Source: an uncultured Flavobacteriales bacterium | GTDB lineage: Bacteria > Bacteroidota > Bacteroidia > Flavobacteriales_E > Vicingaceae | Reading direction: 5' to 3' | Assembly (NCBI GenBank): GCA_937901255.1 | Contig: CALCHN010000061.1 | Location: forward strand, 1-64,000 | Length of the DNA: 64,000 nt | Part shown: positions 27,683-36,213 of the stretch, piece after piece | Numbering within the stretch: the stretch's first letter is position 1 | Layout: each line of letters starts with the position of its first letter | The notes under the pieces: model-generated | What the model was told of the DNA's origin: nothing | Databases searched by the model: none | What the model saw: only the letters and a program-made list of their open reading frames with translations | Made by a program: the position numbers and the translations under genes

Positions 27683-28720
27683 ATGAAAAATGTTTTGTTA
27701 GTTATACTTTTCATCACATTTTCGATGTTTTCTTTTTCTCAAAATCAACCAATTATGAGTGAAAATTTTGCTATTGTAATTCACGGTGGTGCAGGTACCA
27801 TTTTGAAAAAAAATATGACTGACGATCAAGAAAAGGCATATCAAGAAAAACTTCAAGAAGCACTAGATTCTGGCTATGCGATATTAAAAAGCGGTGGCAC
27901 TGCAATAGCAGCCATAGAAAAAGCAATAGTAGTGATGGAAGATTCCCCACTTTTTAATGCGGGCAAAGGAGCAGTTTATACCAATGCAGCTACCAATGAA
28001 TTAGATGCCTCTATAATGGATGGAAAAACACTTAATGCTGGAGCAATTTCGGGAGTGAGCCATATAAAAAATCCTATAAAATTAGCTCGAGTGGTAATGG
28101 AAAAATCAGAACACGTAATGTTAAGCGGCAAGGGTGCTGAAGATTTTGCCAAACAACATCAACTCGAAGTGGCAGATTCTACTTATTTTTATAATGAACA
28201 TCGTTTAAAACAGTTAAATAAAATTAAGGAAACAGAAAAAATTCAACTCGACCATTCTGATAATGATGATGAACAAGGAGATATAACTGAATTTAAAGAT
28301 AGTAAATTTGGTACAGTAGGAGCAGTTGCGTTAGATAAACATGGCAACTTGGCTGCAGCAACATCTACAGGAGGTATGACCAACAAAAAATTTGGAAGAA
28401 TAGGAGATTCCCCTATTATTGGAGCAGGAACTTATGCTAATAATGCTACTTGTGCTGTTTCTTGCACCGGACATGGAGAGTTTTTCATCAGAAATGTAGT
28501 AGCTTATGATGTAGCTGCTTTAATGGAATATAAAAACTTGAGTTTGCTAGATGCTGCTAATTATGTAGTAAAAGAAAAATTGGTTAAATTAGGTGGTGAT
28601 GGTGGCTTAATTGCTATTGATAGTCAGGGAAATATTGCCATGCCTTTTAATACAGCGGGTATGTACAGAGGCTATAAAAAATCAAGTGGAGAAAACCAGA
28701 TACTTATCTATAAAAATTAA
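27683..28720 (+). CDS. Isoaspartyl peptidase/L-asparaginase (Ntn hydrolase), exported
   Basis: A signal peptide (about residues 1-19, MFSFS-QNQ) precedes a type-2 asparaginase that cleaves isoaspartyl dipeptides and asparagine. The precursor self-cleaves before the nucleophile Thr in KFGTVGAVALD (about residue 212), and the substrate loop GGMTNKKFGRIGDSP and the TGHGEFFIRN segment are intact. The N-terminal motif VIHGGAGT is also present. Length (345 residues) and the signal peptide suggest a periplasmic enzyme. It is probably cotranscribed with gpsA, although the functions are unrelated. Confidence 0.92.
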   Translation: MKNVLLVILFITFSMFSFSQNQPIMSENFAIVIHGGAGTILKKNMTDDQEKAYQEKLQEALDSGYAILKSGGTAIAAIEKAIVVMEDSPLFNAGKGAVYTNAATNELDASIMDGKTLNAGAISGVSHIKNPIKLARVVMEKSEHVMLSGKGAEDFAKQHQLEVADSTYFYNEHRLKQLNKIKETEKIQLDHSDNDDEQGDITEFKDSKFGTVGAVALDKHGNLAAATSTGGMTNKKFGRIGDSPIIGAGTYANNATCAVSCTGHGEFFIRNVVAYDVAALMEYKNLSLLDAANYVVKEKLVKLGGDGGLIAIDSQGNIAMPFNTAGMYRGYKKSSGENQILIYKN

Positions 28721-28767
28721 TAACCTTTCCTTTTTCATTTTTTTTTGCAAATACGGCATTTGTCGTA

Positions 28768-28798
28768 TTGTTGTAAACGCTTGCGGTGTATAGTTTTA
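28768..28798 (+). promoter_or_regulatory. Possible promoter for the 28940 gene
   Basis: TTG (28768-28770), a 20-bp spacer and TAGTTTTA (28791-28798, one mismatch to TAnnTTTG) form a plausible Bacteroidota promoter. Transcription from here would give a 5' leader of about 135 nt that includes the structured region at 28817-28926. Confidence 0.35.
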
Positions 28799-28816
28799 CA
28801 TCGTCAATTAATTCAT

Positions 28817-28926
28817 AACCAAAAGACAAAAAAGAAATTAATGTATTATAGCGATTCTTTCTTTAAAGTTGTCTTTCGGTTTGGTTGACCTTATTGAAAG
28901 AAATCGCTGTAATTTTTAACCAAACC
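28817..28926 (+). promoter_or_regulatory. Structured mRNA leader with pseudoknot potential
   Basis: Stem 1 pairs AGCGATTCTTTC (28850-28861) with GAAAGAAATCGCT (28896-28908, one bulged A). Stem 2 pairs GGTTTGGTT (28878-28886) with AACCAAACC (28918-28926), perfectly over 9 bp. The two interleave, so they form a pseudoknot or alternative states. An upstream segment, AACCAAAAGAC (28817-28827), could pair with GTCTTTCGGTT (28871-28881) and compete with stem 2. Stem 2 ends 13 nt before the ATG. No known riboswitch was recognised. Confidence 0.4.
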
Positions 28927-28939
28927 AAAACAAAGAACA

Positions 28940-30721
28940 ATGAAAAAAATGAAATTAATTCTGGGAGCAATGGCTATTTCGGCTTTTGCTTTTCAAGCTT
29001 CTGCACAAATAGTGCAGGAAAAAACGGTTGAACTAACCGGAAAATCTAAAAACAAAGGTTATTTAGGTAATGTAGTTGTTGATGATGTAAAACAGCAATT
29101 CGACATGGTGTTTGTAACCAAAGATAATAACCGTAAGGTGAAATACGAAGTATATCAATTCGATTACGATTTTAATTTAATTAACAATTTTGAGGAAACA
29201 GAAAGAAAATTAAAAGGTAAACGTTCTAAAAACAAAGTGTATAAAGGTGATTATTGGGAGGTAACAGGTGTTACTGCTAATCCTAACTGGACTGGGAAGT
29301 TAGTTTTAAGAAAAACTCAATATATATACCAATGGAACTGGTGGAAAGGCGGTTATGAGATTACTAAAAAATTATTAGAAAAAGAAAAGCCAAAAGAAAT
29401 TAGCGGTGATGGAGATGATAAAAAACGAAAATTATTTTATACAACTCATAAAGATATTTCAGATAAAGGAGAATTATTGGTATTAGCACTTATCAATAAA
29501 GGGATGATGAAAATGCCAAAAGAAGCTGATAGAGAATATTTGCTTATGCACATTGATAAAGATATGAATACCATTAAGAAAACACCTATCACTTTTAATC
29601 ATCCACAATCATTATTAGTTTCTAAAGAGGTAGAAGAAACCGGTGAGTGGATTTTAGTTTTTGCTCCTTTTGGCGGACAAGGATATGGTAAAATTGCAGA
29701 TGATGATCCAACTAACCTTACTTACTTAAAAATTGATGAAGCAGGAAATGTTGCAGAGCGTTTCAACTTTAAAACAAAATGTAACGAATGGGCAATTGCC
29801 GATGTTTATGTTTACGGAAATGATGTTTACCTATACGGAGCCGGAAATATTGATAAACCTGAAAAAAAGTATAGCAAATATCCTTTTACTATTACCAACG
29901 ATGCGATACCAGCTCCTGGTGATGAAAATGCCAGAATGGGAGCTATAGAGAGTGGTAAATTTGGCTTTTTGCAAGTTGCAAAAATTAGTGGTGGTAAAGC
30001 TGAATTTGTGGCAACTGCTTCTATAGAAGATATTAATGCCAAAGGAGTTAAGCCTGCTAGTCAGAAAAAATTAAAAGAATTTAACGGTAAAAAATTCATC
30101 TTAAATGGAGTAAACATTACCTCTAACGGAGATATTTTTATCTCGGGTCAGGATTTTAAAATGGATAACATGGGAGATGTTAAAGGTAGAGTGTATAAAG
30201 ATTTAATGATGTTCCATTTTGATAATAAAGGTGAATTTAAAAGATATTATGGCGTAGAAAATACTGCAAAAGCAGCAGGTTTGTTGGGTGGAGCCGGTGG
30301 TGCAAAATCTTTCCCTTCTGAGTTTGCTTTGTATGAAGCTCCAAATGGAAACGATTTGTTCTGGAATGTGTTTTTAGTAAAAGATATTGATGTTGATTGT
30401 GAAACAGAAACAAGTACCAACTACCTTGCAGGCACTAAAACTACTACTAAAACATGTGTTTATACACCTCTTTATCAAGGAAGATTTGGAAAGATTGATA
30501 TAAATGCAGGAACAATTTCAGATTTCACCACTTTTGGTGGAGAAGATTACTTCCTCTACATCGATTTAGAAGATGATGGTAAAGGAAAAGACTTGCCTTA
30601 TTTCAGCATCAATGGAGGAAAGCAAGTAGTATATGTAGCACGTCAGCGTAAAGGTGGATTTAGCGGAAGCGAGAGATGGGGAAATAACCTTTGGTTTGGC
30701 AAGTTTGATCCAACAAAATAA
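28940..30721 (+). CDS. Large exported protein of unknown function
   Basis: The 593-residue protein starts with a clear signal peptide (LGAMAISAFAFQASA-QIV). The rest has beta-rich repeats with phrases such as GDIFISGQDFKMDN, GNDVYLYGAGNI and GRFGKIDINAGTISDF, which suggest a propeller-like fold. No catalytic motif is recognised. It ends KQVVYVARQRKGGFSGSERW and lacks a C-terminal sorting domain. The gene has its own structured leader and a following palindromic terminator, so it seems to be an independent unit. It probably acts in the periplasm or outside the cell. Confidence 0.6.
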   Translation: MKKMKLILGAMAISAFAFQASAQIVQEKTVELTGKSKNKGYLGNVVVDDVKQQFDMVFVTKDNNRKVKYEVYQFDYDFNLINNFEETERKLKGKRSKNKVYKGDYWEVTGVTANPNWTGKLVLRKTQYIYQWNWWKGGYEITKKLLEKEKPKEISGDGDDKKRKLFYTTHKDISDKGELLVLALINKGMMKMPKEADREYLLMHIDKDMNTIKKTPITFNHPQSLLVSKEVEETGEWILVFAPFGGQGYGKIADDDPTNLTYLKIDEAGNVAERFNFKTKCNEWAIADVYVYGNDVYLYGAGNIDKPEKKYSKYPFTITNDAIPAPGDENARMGAIESGKFGFLQVAKISGGKAEFVATASIEDINAKGVKPASQKKLKEFNGKKFILNGVNITSNGDIFISGQDFKMDNMGDVKGRVYKDLMMFHFDNKGEFKRYYGVENTAKAAGLLGGAGGAKSFPSEFALYEAPNGNDLFWNVFLVKDIDVDCETETSTNYLAGTKTTTKTCVYTPLYQGRFGKIDINAGTISDFTTFGGEDYFLYIDLEDDGKGKDLPYFSINGGKQVVYVARQRKGGFSGSERWGNNLWFGKFDPTK

Positions 30722-30750
30722 TAAGTTTAAGTTTAGTTAGTTTTCAATTC

Positions 30751-30790
30751 AACTTTCCGAAAGTTTTAAAACTTTCGGAAAGTTATTTTT
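30751..30790 (+). terminator. Palindromic terminator after the 28940 gene
   Basis: A 34-bp perfect palindrome (30751-30767 with 30768-30784) built from two copies of AACTTT-CCG-AAAGTT-like units is followed by ATTTTT. Each half can also fold alone. A diverged copy of the same unit lies inside the coding region at 50350-50383. Confidence 0.75.
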
Positions 30791-30799
30791 CACTTGATT

Positions 30800-32344
30800 A
30801 TGAGGCAAATTACATCTTTTATTTTTATCATTATTTTACTCCTCCCTTTCGGGGAGGCTGGGAGGGGCTTTGCTCAAGAGCCTATTGTATTTGATGCAGA
30901 ACCAGAAAATTTAGGAACAAATGTAAATTCTGAATTTGATGAATTATCTCCAAAAATTTCTCCTGATGGTAAAACCCTTTTTATTACCAGGTATCCGTCA
31001 GATAATAATGGTAAAAACAATATCTGGGTTTCCTACCTAATAAATGGCGAATGGAGTATTGCTAAAAACATTGGAACTCCCTTGAATATAAAAGGATATT
31101 CTACCTCTGTACAATCCATTACTCCGGATGGGAATACCATTTTACTTTCCAATTTATACAAATATTTTGATGGTAGTGTAAGTGGTGGCGGGTGTTCTGT
31201 AAGTCAACGTCAGCGTGGCGGATGGGCTTTCCCTAAAGGTCAGGTAATAGATAAATTTGAAAATAGAAATCAATACGTAAATTATTATTTATCCAACAGC
31301 GGACAGTATCTGCTCATGGCAATTGAAATGAAAAAAGGATTGGGAGAAAAAGATATTTGGGTTTCATTTAGAGATCCCAAAGATCCTCACGGTTGGACTA
31401 AACCGCTTAATTTAGGAAATGTTGTTAACACCAAAGGCGATGAATTCGGTCCTTTTTTGGCTGCTGACGATAAAACCATGTATTTCGTTTCTGATGGACA
31501 CCCAGGATATGGCAATGCCGATATATGGATGACCAAAAGATTGGATGATACTTGGACAAATTGGAGCAAACCGGTTAATTTAGGAGAAAAAATTAACACC
31601 CCTGAGTTTGATGCTTATTTTAGTATTGATGCCGCAGGAGAATACGCTTATTTTTCATCGTCAAAAAGTGGTTATGGCAAAAGTGATGCTTTTAGGATTA
31701 AAATGCCTCAAGAAGCTAAGCCCGACCCAGTAGTTTTGGTGTATGGAAAAGTGTTTGATAAAAAAACAGGCGAACCTATAAAAGCCAATATTGCTTATGA
31801 ATTATTGCCGTCAGGAAAAGATGTAGGAAGTGCTGCTACTAGTCCGGAAGACAATGTGTATAAAATTGTTTTGCCTTTTGGTGAAAACTATGGATTTATG
31901 GCAGAAGCTGATAAATATTACTCTATTACCGAGAATTTAGATTTAAGAGCACTTAAAGAGTACAAAGAAATTGAAGTCAACCTGTATTTAGCTCCAATTG
32001 TAAAAGAGGAAGCCATTCGTTTAAATAACATCTTTTTTGAATTTGGGAAAGCCACTTTAAAAGAAGAGTCTTATCCCGAATTAGACCGATTAATTAAATT
32101 ATTAAACAACAATCCCAACATTAACATAGCTATTAATGGGCATACCGACAATGTGGGGGCAGATGAAGATAACCTAAAGCTTTCTAATGATAGAGCTGCT
32201 TCCGTTGTGGAATATTTAACTAAAGGAGGAATTAAATCTAATCGGTTAACGTCACAGGGTTTTGGAGAAACTCAACCATTAGATACTAATGATACCGAAG
32301 AAGGTCGTCAGCTCAACAGAAGGGTGGAGTTTGTTGTGAAGTAA
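30800..32344 (+). CDS. OmpA-family protein with PD40 propeller domain
   Basis: The 514-residue protein has a signal peptide, an N-terminal PD40/WD40-like propeller (FDELSPKISPDGKTLFITR, DEFGPFLAADDKTMYFVSDG, PEFDAYFSIDAAGEYAYFSS), a short linker domain and a C-terminal OmpA peptidoglycan-binding domain (about 398-514) with NIFFEFGKATL, GHTDNVGADEDN, LSNDRAASVV and RRVEFVVK. It likely ties an outer-membrane assembly to the cell wall. I take ATG at 30800 rather than the TTG six bases earlier. The signal peptide includes a segment, LPFGEAGRGFA, encoded by an R3 repeat. Confidence 0.88.
   Translation: MRQITSFIFIIILLLPFGEAGRGFAQEPIVFDAEPENLGTNVNSEFDELSPKISPDGKTLFITRYPSDNNGKNNIWVSYLINGEWSIAKNIGTPLNIKGYSTSVQSITPDGNTILLSNLYKYFDGSVSGGGCSVSQRQRGGWAFPKGQVIDKFENRNQYVNYYLSNSGQYLLMAIEMKKGLGEKDIWVSFRDPKDPHGWTKPLNLGNVVNTKGDEFGPFLAADDKTMYFVSDGHPGYGNADIWMTKRLDDTWTNWSKPVNLGEKINTPEFDAYFSIDAAGEYAYFSSSKSGYGKSDAFRIKMPQEAKPDPVVLVYGKVFDKKTGEPIKANIAYELLPSGKDVGSAATSPEDNVYKIVLPFGENYGFMAEADKYYSITENLDLRALKEYKEIEVNLYLAPIVKEEAIRLNNIFFEFGKATLKEESYPELDRLIKLLNNNPNINIAINGHTDNVGADEDNLKLSNDRAASVVEYLTKGGIKSNRLTSQGFGETQPLDTNDTEEGRQLNRRVEFVVK
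30838..30869 (+). repeat. R3 repeat inside a signal-peptide coding region
   Basis: The 32 bases match the reverse complement of intergenic R3 copy 40961-41012 almost base for base (shared blocks ACTCCTCCC, TTCGGGGAGG and TGGGAGGGGCT). Here they code for the end of the hydrophobic stretch and the cleavage region of the OmpA-family protein. Confidence 0.8.
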
Positions 32345-32392
32345 GTGATGAAATTTGAGGTGAAGAATAGAGATCACCCCTTTTTTTAAACA

Positions 32393-33916
32393 TCAGTCAA
32401 CCAACACCTCTCCATCCATCTCAATGGGTTGAGCAATGTCCATCATTTTTAAAATTGTGGGTGCAATATCCGCTAATTTTCCATCAGCAATTGCTTTGTA
32501 ATCTTTATCTATTAAAATGCAAGGCACCAGATTAGTAGAATGAGCCGTATTGGGAGAGCCATCAACATTGATAGCCAAATCAGCATTACCATGATCTGCA
32601 ATAATAATAAACGAATAGTCTTTTTCTATTCCTGTGTTTACAATTCGTTCCACGCAGCTATCAACTTTCTCTACGGCTTTTACAATGGCTTCATAAACGC
32701 CTGTATGTCCCACCATATCGGGGTTAGCAAAATTTAAACAAATAAAATCGGTAGGAGTATTATTAATTTCATTCAGAATAGCTTGAGTAACTTCTTCGGC
32801 ACTCATTTCAGGTTGTAAATCGTAAGTAGCTACTTTGGGCGAGTTGATTAATATTCTTTTTTCGCCAGTAAAAGGAAGTTCTCTACCTCCTGAAAAAAAG
32901 AAGGTTACGTGAGGATATTTTTCTGTTTCAGCAATACGAATTTGTGTTTTATTGTGATGAGCTAACACTTCTCCCAAGGTGTTACTCAAATTGTCTTTAT
33001 CATAAATAACATGCACATTTTTAAACGTTTTATCATAGTTTGTCATGGTAACGTAGTACAACGGGAGCGTGTTCATGTTCCATTCGTGCTTGTCTTCTTG
33101 CGTTAATGCAATGGTAATTTCTCTACAACGATCGGTTCTAAAGTTAAAACAAATTACCACATCATCTGGCTGAATAGTTCCTAAAGGATTTCCTGTTTCA
33201 TCTACCACTACCGTAGGTTCAATAAATTCATCGGTAATATTATTAATGTAGCTTTCTTGTATGCTTTGCAATACATTTTGAGTAGATTTTCCTTCACCTT
33301 TTACCAGCAAATTATAAGCTTTTTGGACACGTTCCCAACGGTTATCTCTATCCATAGCATAATACCTGCCTATTACAGAAGCTAACTTTATATTGGCAGG
33401 TTGAATTTTTTCTTGTAGCTGCTCCATAAATCCCAATCCACTTTTGGGGTCGCAATCTCTACCATCGGTAAATGCATGCACAAATGCTTTATTTAATTGA
33501 TGTTGATGAGCCATCTCGCATAAGCGATACAAATGGTTTTGGTGCGAATGAATGCCTCCATCGGAAACCAATCCCATAAAATGAACACTTACATTATTTT
33601 TTTTAGCGTATTCAAAAGCAGCTAATAAAGTAGGGTTTTTATCTATGGTTTTATCTTCAACAGCTTTATTAATTTTAGCAAAATCTTGATACACTACTCT
33701 TCCTGCTCCTATGTTAAGATGCCCCACTTCTGAGTTTCCCATTTGTCCTTCAGGTAAACCCACAAAACCACCAAAGGTTTTAAGTTTTGCATTGGGATAT
33801 TTTGCCAAGCAAGCATCAAAAAATGGGGTGTTGGCGTTGTAAATGGCGTCTGATTTGGTCTTGTCTCCCAAACCCCAGCCGTCTAATATTAATAAAGCTA
33901 CTTTTTTTGTGTTCAT
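32393..33916 (-). CDS. gpmI: 2,3-bisphosphoglycerate-independent phosphoglycerate mutase
   Basis: GpmI interconverts 3- and 2-phosphoglycerate in glycolysis and gluconeogenesis with two metal ions. The 507-residue protein has LLILDGWG near the start, the phosphoserine nucleophile in MGNSEVGHLNIGAGR, HAFTDGRDCDP, FNFRTDRCREI, DMVGHTG and IIADHGNAD. Length is typical. A -7-like element lies 25 bp upstream. It converges on the OmpA gene with 48 bp between stop codons. Confidence 0.96.
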   Translation of the reverse strand: MNTKKVALLILDGWGLGDKTKSDAIYNANTPFFDACLAKYPNAKLKTFGGFVGLPEGQMGNSEVGHLNIGAGRVVYQDFAKINKAVEDKTIDKNPTLLAAFEYAKKNNVSVHFMGLVSDGGIHSHQNHLYRLCEMAHQHQLNKAFVHAFTDGRDCDPKSGLGFMEQLQEKIQPANIKLASVIGRYYAMDRDNRWERVQKAYNLLVKGEGKSTQNVLQSIQESYINNITDEFIEPTVVVDETGNPLGTIQPDDVVICFNFRTDRCREITIALTQEDKHEWNMNTLPLYYVTMTNYDKTFKNVHVIYDKDNLSNTLGEVLAHHNKTQIRIAETEKYPHVTFFFSGGRELPFTGEKRILINSPKVATYDLQPEMSAEEVTQAILNEINNTPTDFICLNFANPDMVGHTGVYEAIVKAVEKVDSCVERIVNTGIEKDYSFIIIADHGNADLAINVDGSPNTAHSTNLVPCILIDKDYKAIADGKLADIAPTILKMMDIAQPIEMDGEVLVD

Positions 33917-33941
33917 TTGGATGTAAAAATAGTAAGTCCGA

Positions 33942-33949
33942 CAAAGTTA
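33942..33949 (-). promoter_or_regulatory. Possible -7 element for gpmI
   Basis: On the minus strand TAACTTTG matches TAnnTTTG and lies 25 bp before the start codon. No TTG is seen at the expected -33 spacing. Confidence 0.35.
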
Positions 33950-34008
33950 AGCTCATTTTTTAAGCTCTTTAATTAATGTTAAGATTATTTTGAGGATATA
34001 ATTTAGAT

Positions 34009-34043
34009 GCTCTTTTTCTTGATAAAAAGAGCCAAAAATCAAG
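34009..34043. repeat. Hairpin with loop-tail pairing (H-type pseudoknot motif)
   Basis: GCTCTTTTT (34009-34017) pairs with AAAAAGAGC (34024-34032). The 6-nt loop CTTGAT (34018-34023) is fully complementary to ATCAAG (34038-34043), so the unit can fold as an H-type pseudoknot. I recall similar sequences as widespread intergenic repeats in Bacteroidota genomes, but only one copy is in the window. The GC-richer tail to about 34158 seems to belong to the same block. Confidence 0.5.
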
Positions 34044-34197
34044 AACAAACGCCAAATCCTTCGTAATCTTTACCCACATGCCACCGCATTTCCCGGTCCG
34101 ATTACTTCGGATTTCGCTCCGTTTGTTCATTTGCCCACGCTCGGGTAGATGGCATTAGTAGTTGGTTTTGTATTCAACTTTTAAGCTTTTTTACATT

Positions 34198-34231
34198 TTT
34201 GGCAGACGGATTATACTTAATTTTATAGTTG
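34198..34231 (+). promoter_or_regulatory. Possible promoter for the conserved leader and CoA-binding protein
   Basis: TTTG (34198-34201), a 22-bp spacer and TATAGTTG (34224-34231, one mismatch to TAnnTTTG) would start transcription near 34238, just before the conserved leader at 34251. Confidence 0.4.
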
Positions 34232-34250
34232 AACTTTAAACTTTATAGCC

Positions 34251-34344
34251 ATGAAACGACCATGAGAAAAAACTTTCACTTAGAAAGAAATGACTACATG
34301 GGAGTTACATCTGACCGATTTAATAACAATAAAAATATATACAG
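34251..34344 (+). promoter_or_regulatory. Conserved 5' leader, copy A
   Basis: These 94 nt are homologous to 55823-55914, although the downstream genes are unrelated. Shared blocks in order are ATGAAACGA, CCAT, TTAnAAAGAAA, TGA, GAGTTnCATCTnACCGA and a final ACAG touching the start codon. Here they contain a 4-codon frame (MKRP) and a 28-codon frame from 34262 whose TGA overlaps the downstream ATG. Whether RNA structure or a peptide is conserved cannot be decided from two copies. Confidence 0.5.
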
Positions 34345-34707
34345 ATGAAAAAAACTTTGATATTAGGAGCAACTCCGAACCCCGAAAGATATGCCTACAA
34401 AGCTACTGCAAAATTGGCTCAACACGGACATGAAGTAGTGCCTGTGGGGATTAAAAAAGGCGAAATTGAAGGTTATGAAATTTTAACCAACCTGCCAACT
34501 CCAACTGATATTGATACTGTTACTTTGTACGTTGGTCCGGCACGACAAAAAGAATATTACGATTATGTAGTGAATCAAATTCATCCCAAACGAATTATTT
34601 TTAATCCAGGGACAGAAAATCCTGAATTAAAAAAACTTGCCGAAGAAAAAGGAATCGCTACCGAAGAAGCTTGTACTTTAGTGTTGTTGTCAATAGATAA
34701 GTACTAA
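34345..34707 (+). CDS. CoA-binding domain protein (YccU-like)
   Basis: A stand-alone CoA-binding fold of 120 residues: ILGATPNPERYAYKAT near the N-terminus, HGHEVVPVGIKKGE, the TLYVGPARQKEYYDYV strand-helix and the final VLLSIDKY. The family binds CoA and related nucleotides; its physiological role is not settled. No enzyme domain is attached. It is preceded by the conserved leader and followed closely (5 bp) by the end of convergent pabB. Confidence 0.85.
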   Translation: MKKTLILGATPNPERYAYKATAKLAQHGHEVVPVGIKKGEIEGYEILTNLPTPTDIDTVTLYVGPARQKEYYDYVVNQIHPKRIIFNPGTENPELKKLAEEKGIATEEACTLVLLSIDKY

Positions 34708-34712
34708 TAAAT

Positions 34713-35942
34713 CTATCCTTTCAACACCTCTATCATAGCTTTGGCTTTGAGCAGGCATTCTTCGTATTCTTTTTCGGGAACAGATAAGGTAGTTATGGCT
34801 CCACCAACCATAAACGATAAATAATTGTTTTCTTGGTTGTATGTGATGCTGCGTATAACCACATTAAAATCAACATTTTTTTCTGGAGTAATATAACCTA
34901 CTGTTCCAGAGTAAAGACCTCTTTTGGTGACTTCATATTTTTCTATCAGCTGCATGGCACTTACTTTTGGAGCACCCGTCATAGAGCCCATAGGGAAAAG
35001 TGCATTGATAATTTCTTTAAAAGAGGTGTTTTCTTTTAAAGTTGCCCTAACGGTAGAAATCATTTGATGCACTTGCGGAAAAGTATAAATACCACAAAGT
35101 TCATCTACTTTTACGGATGCTTTTTGAGCAATTTTAGATAAATCGTTACGCACTAAATCTACTATCATTACATTTTCGCTACGTTCTTTTTGGTCGTTAA
35201 AAAGAGCTTTTTTTAGCTGTTCATCTTCTTGTTGGTTTTCACCTCTTTTTATGGTTCCTTTTATAGGTTGAGAAATGATATCATTTCCTGTTTTTTGAAT
35301 AAATCGTTCCGGAGAAGCACAAAGCAAATATTTATCATCTTGTTTTACAAAGCAAGAGAAAGGTGTTGGTGATTTTTCGTTAAGCAAAAAATAATAGTCA
35401 ATTGGGTTAATTGGTACATTTTCAGCATAAAATTCCTGACAAAAATTTACTTCATAAATATCGCCCAACTGGATGTGGTTTTTTAATGCTGTTACTTTTT
35501 CTAAATATTCCGTTTTGCTAATTCTACTTTTAACAGTTATAGGTTGTTTTGCTTCAACATCAGCTAATTTGTAAGTATTGATGTTATTAAGAATTGCATT
35601 GATTTCACTAATAGAATAATGTTCCTTATTGTAATGTAGTTGACTATTTTCTCCTTCTAACACAAAGAGTAATTGTGGGGTAAAAAAATGTTTTTCTGGA
35701 AATTGAATTCCATCAGGATGATTGGAGCTTAATTTTTCAATCTGATTTTTATAATCGTAGCTGATAAAGCCAAATTGCCAACTGTTTTCGTTACATTCGT
35801 TGTTATCGGAAATAGCAATAAAGCTTTTGGTTGATGACTGGTTGCTATTAAGAAAAACAATGTTTTTTACATCGCTAAAATAGTGCAAAAGTTGTTGCTT
35901 AAAATAAATTTTGTTGGGTATTTTAATGTCTAAACAGTTCAC
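34713..35942 (-). CDS. pabB: Aminodeoxychorismate synthase component I
   Basis: PabB converts chorismate to aminodeoxychorismate in folate synthesis. The 409-residue chorismate-binding enzyme has SQPIKGTIKRG, where the Lys of PIKGT is the mark of PabB rather than TrpE (PIAGT), plus RNDLSKIAQ, GSMTGAPKVSAM and RGLYSGTVGYI. The glutamine amidotransferase subunit is not adjacent and the protein has no such domain. Its start lies 4 bp after the toxin gene stop, so it may be read from the toxin-antitoxin promoter. Confidence 0.88.
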   Translation of the reverse strand: MNCLDIKIPNKIYFKQQLLHYFSDVKNIVFLNSNQSSTKSFIAISDNNECNENSWQFGFISYDYKNQIEKLSSNHPDGIQFPEKHFFTPQLLFVLEGENSQLHYNKEHYSISEINAILNNINTYKLADVEAKQPITVKSRISKTEYLEKVTALKNHIQLGDIYEVNFCQEFYAENVPINPIDYYFLLNEKSPTPFSCFVKQDDKYLLCASPERFIQKTGNDIISQPIKGTIKRGENQQEDEQLKKALFNDQKERSENVMIVDLVRNDLSKIAQKASVKVDELCGIYTFPQVHQMISTVRATLKENTSFKEIINALFPMGSMTGAPKVSAMQLIEKYEVTKRGLYSGTVGYITPEKNVDFNVVIRSITYNQENNYLSFMVGGAITTLSVPEKEYEECLLKAKAMIEVLKG

Positions 35943-35946
35943 TTAA

Positions 35947-36213
35947 TTACGGAAACAAGTTGTAAATGTCATTTCTTTTAACAAATCTTGCTAAGATTAC
36001 AATACTATCTTCATAATAAAAGCCTAAACGGTAATCGCCTATTCTAATTCGGTAAGCTGTAGGGTGACCTTTCATTTTTTTAAGATTTTTAATGTCTTCT
36101 AATTTTTTAACCTCGCTAATACTGTTAACTACAGCAATAATTTTATCAATAAGCTTTTGGTCTTTGATTTTCTTTACATCTTTAGTGATTGCTTTAGAAT
36201 AAATTATTTTCAT
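35947..36213 (-). CDS. RelE/ParE-superfamily toxin
   Basis: The 88-residue protein has the compact RelE-fold pattern: basic helices at the start (SKAITKDVKKIKDQKL), MKGHPTAYRIRIGDYRLGFYYED and the final VKRNDIYNLFP. Such toxins cleave mRNA on the ribosome or, in ParE forms, inhibit gyrase; the basic YRIRIGDYRLGF segment favours RelE. Its ATG overlaps the antitoxin stop by 4 bp (ATGA), as in coupled type II pairs. Confidence 0.85.
   Translation of the reverse strand: MKIIYSKAITKDVKKIKDQKLIDKIIAVVNSISEVKKLEDIKNLKKMKGHPTAYRIRIGDYRLGFYYEDSIVILARFVKRNDIYNLFP

Larger units (their letters stand above)
33917..34344. other. 428-bp region between divergent gpmI and CoA-binding protein gene
   Basis: The left end holds the gpmI -7 candidate. 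The middle (34009-34158) is a locally GC-richer repeat-like block that starts with a pseudoknot-forming hairpin. The right end (34198-34344) has a promoter candidate and a conserved leader. No protein gene was identified beyond short frames in the leader. Confidence 0.5.
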
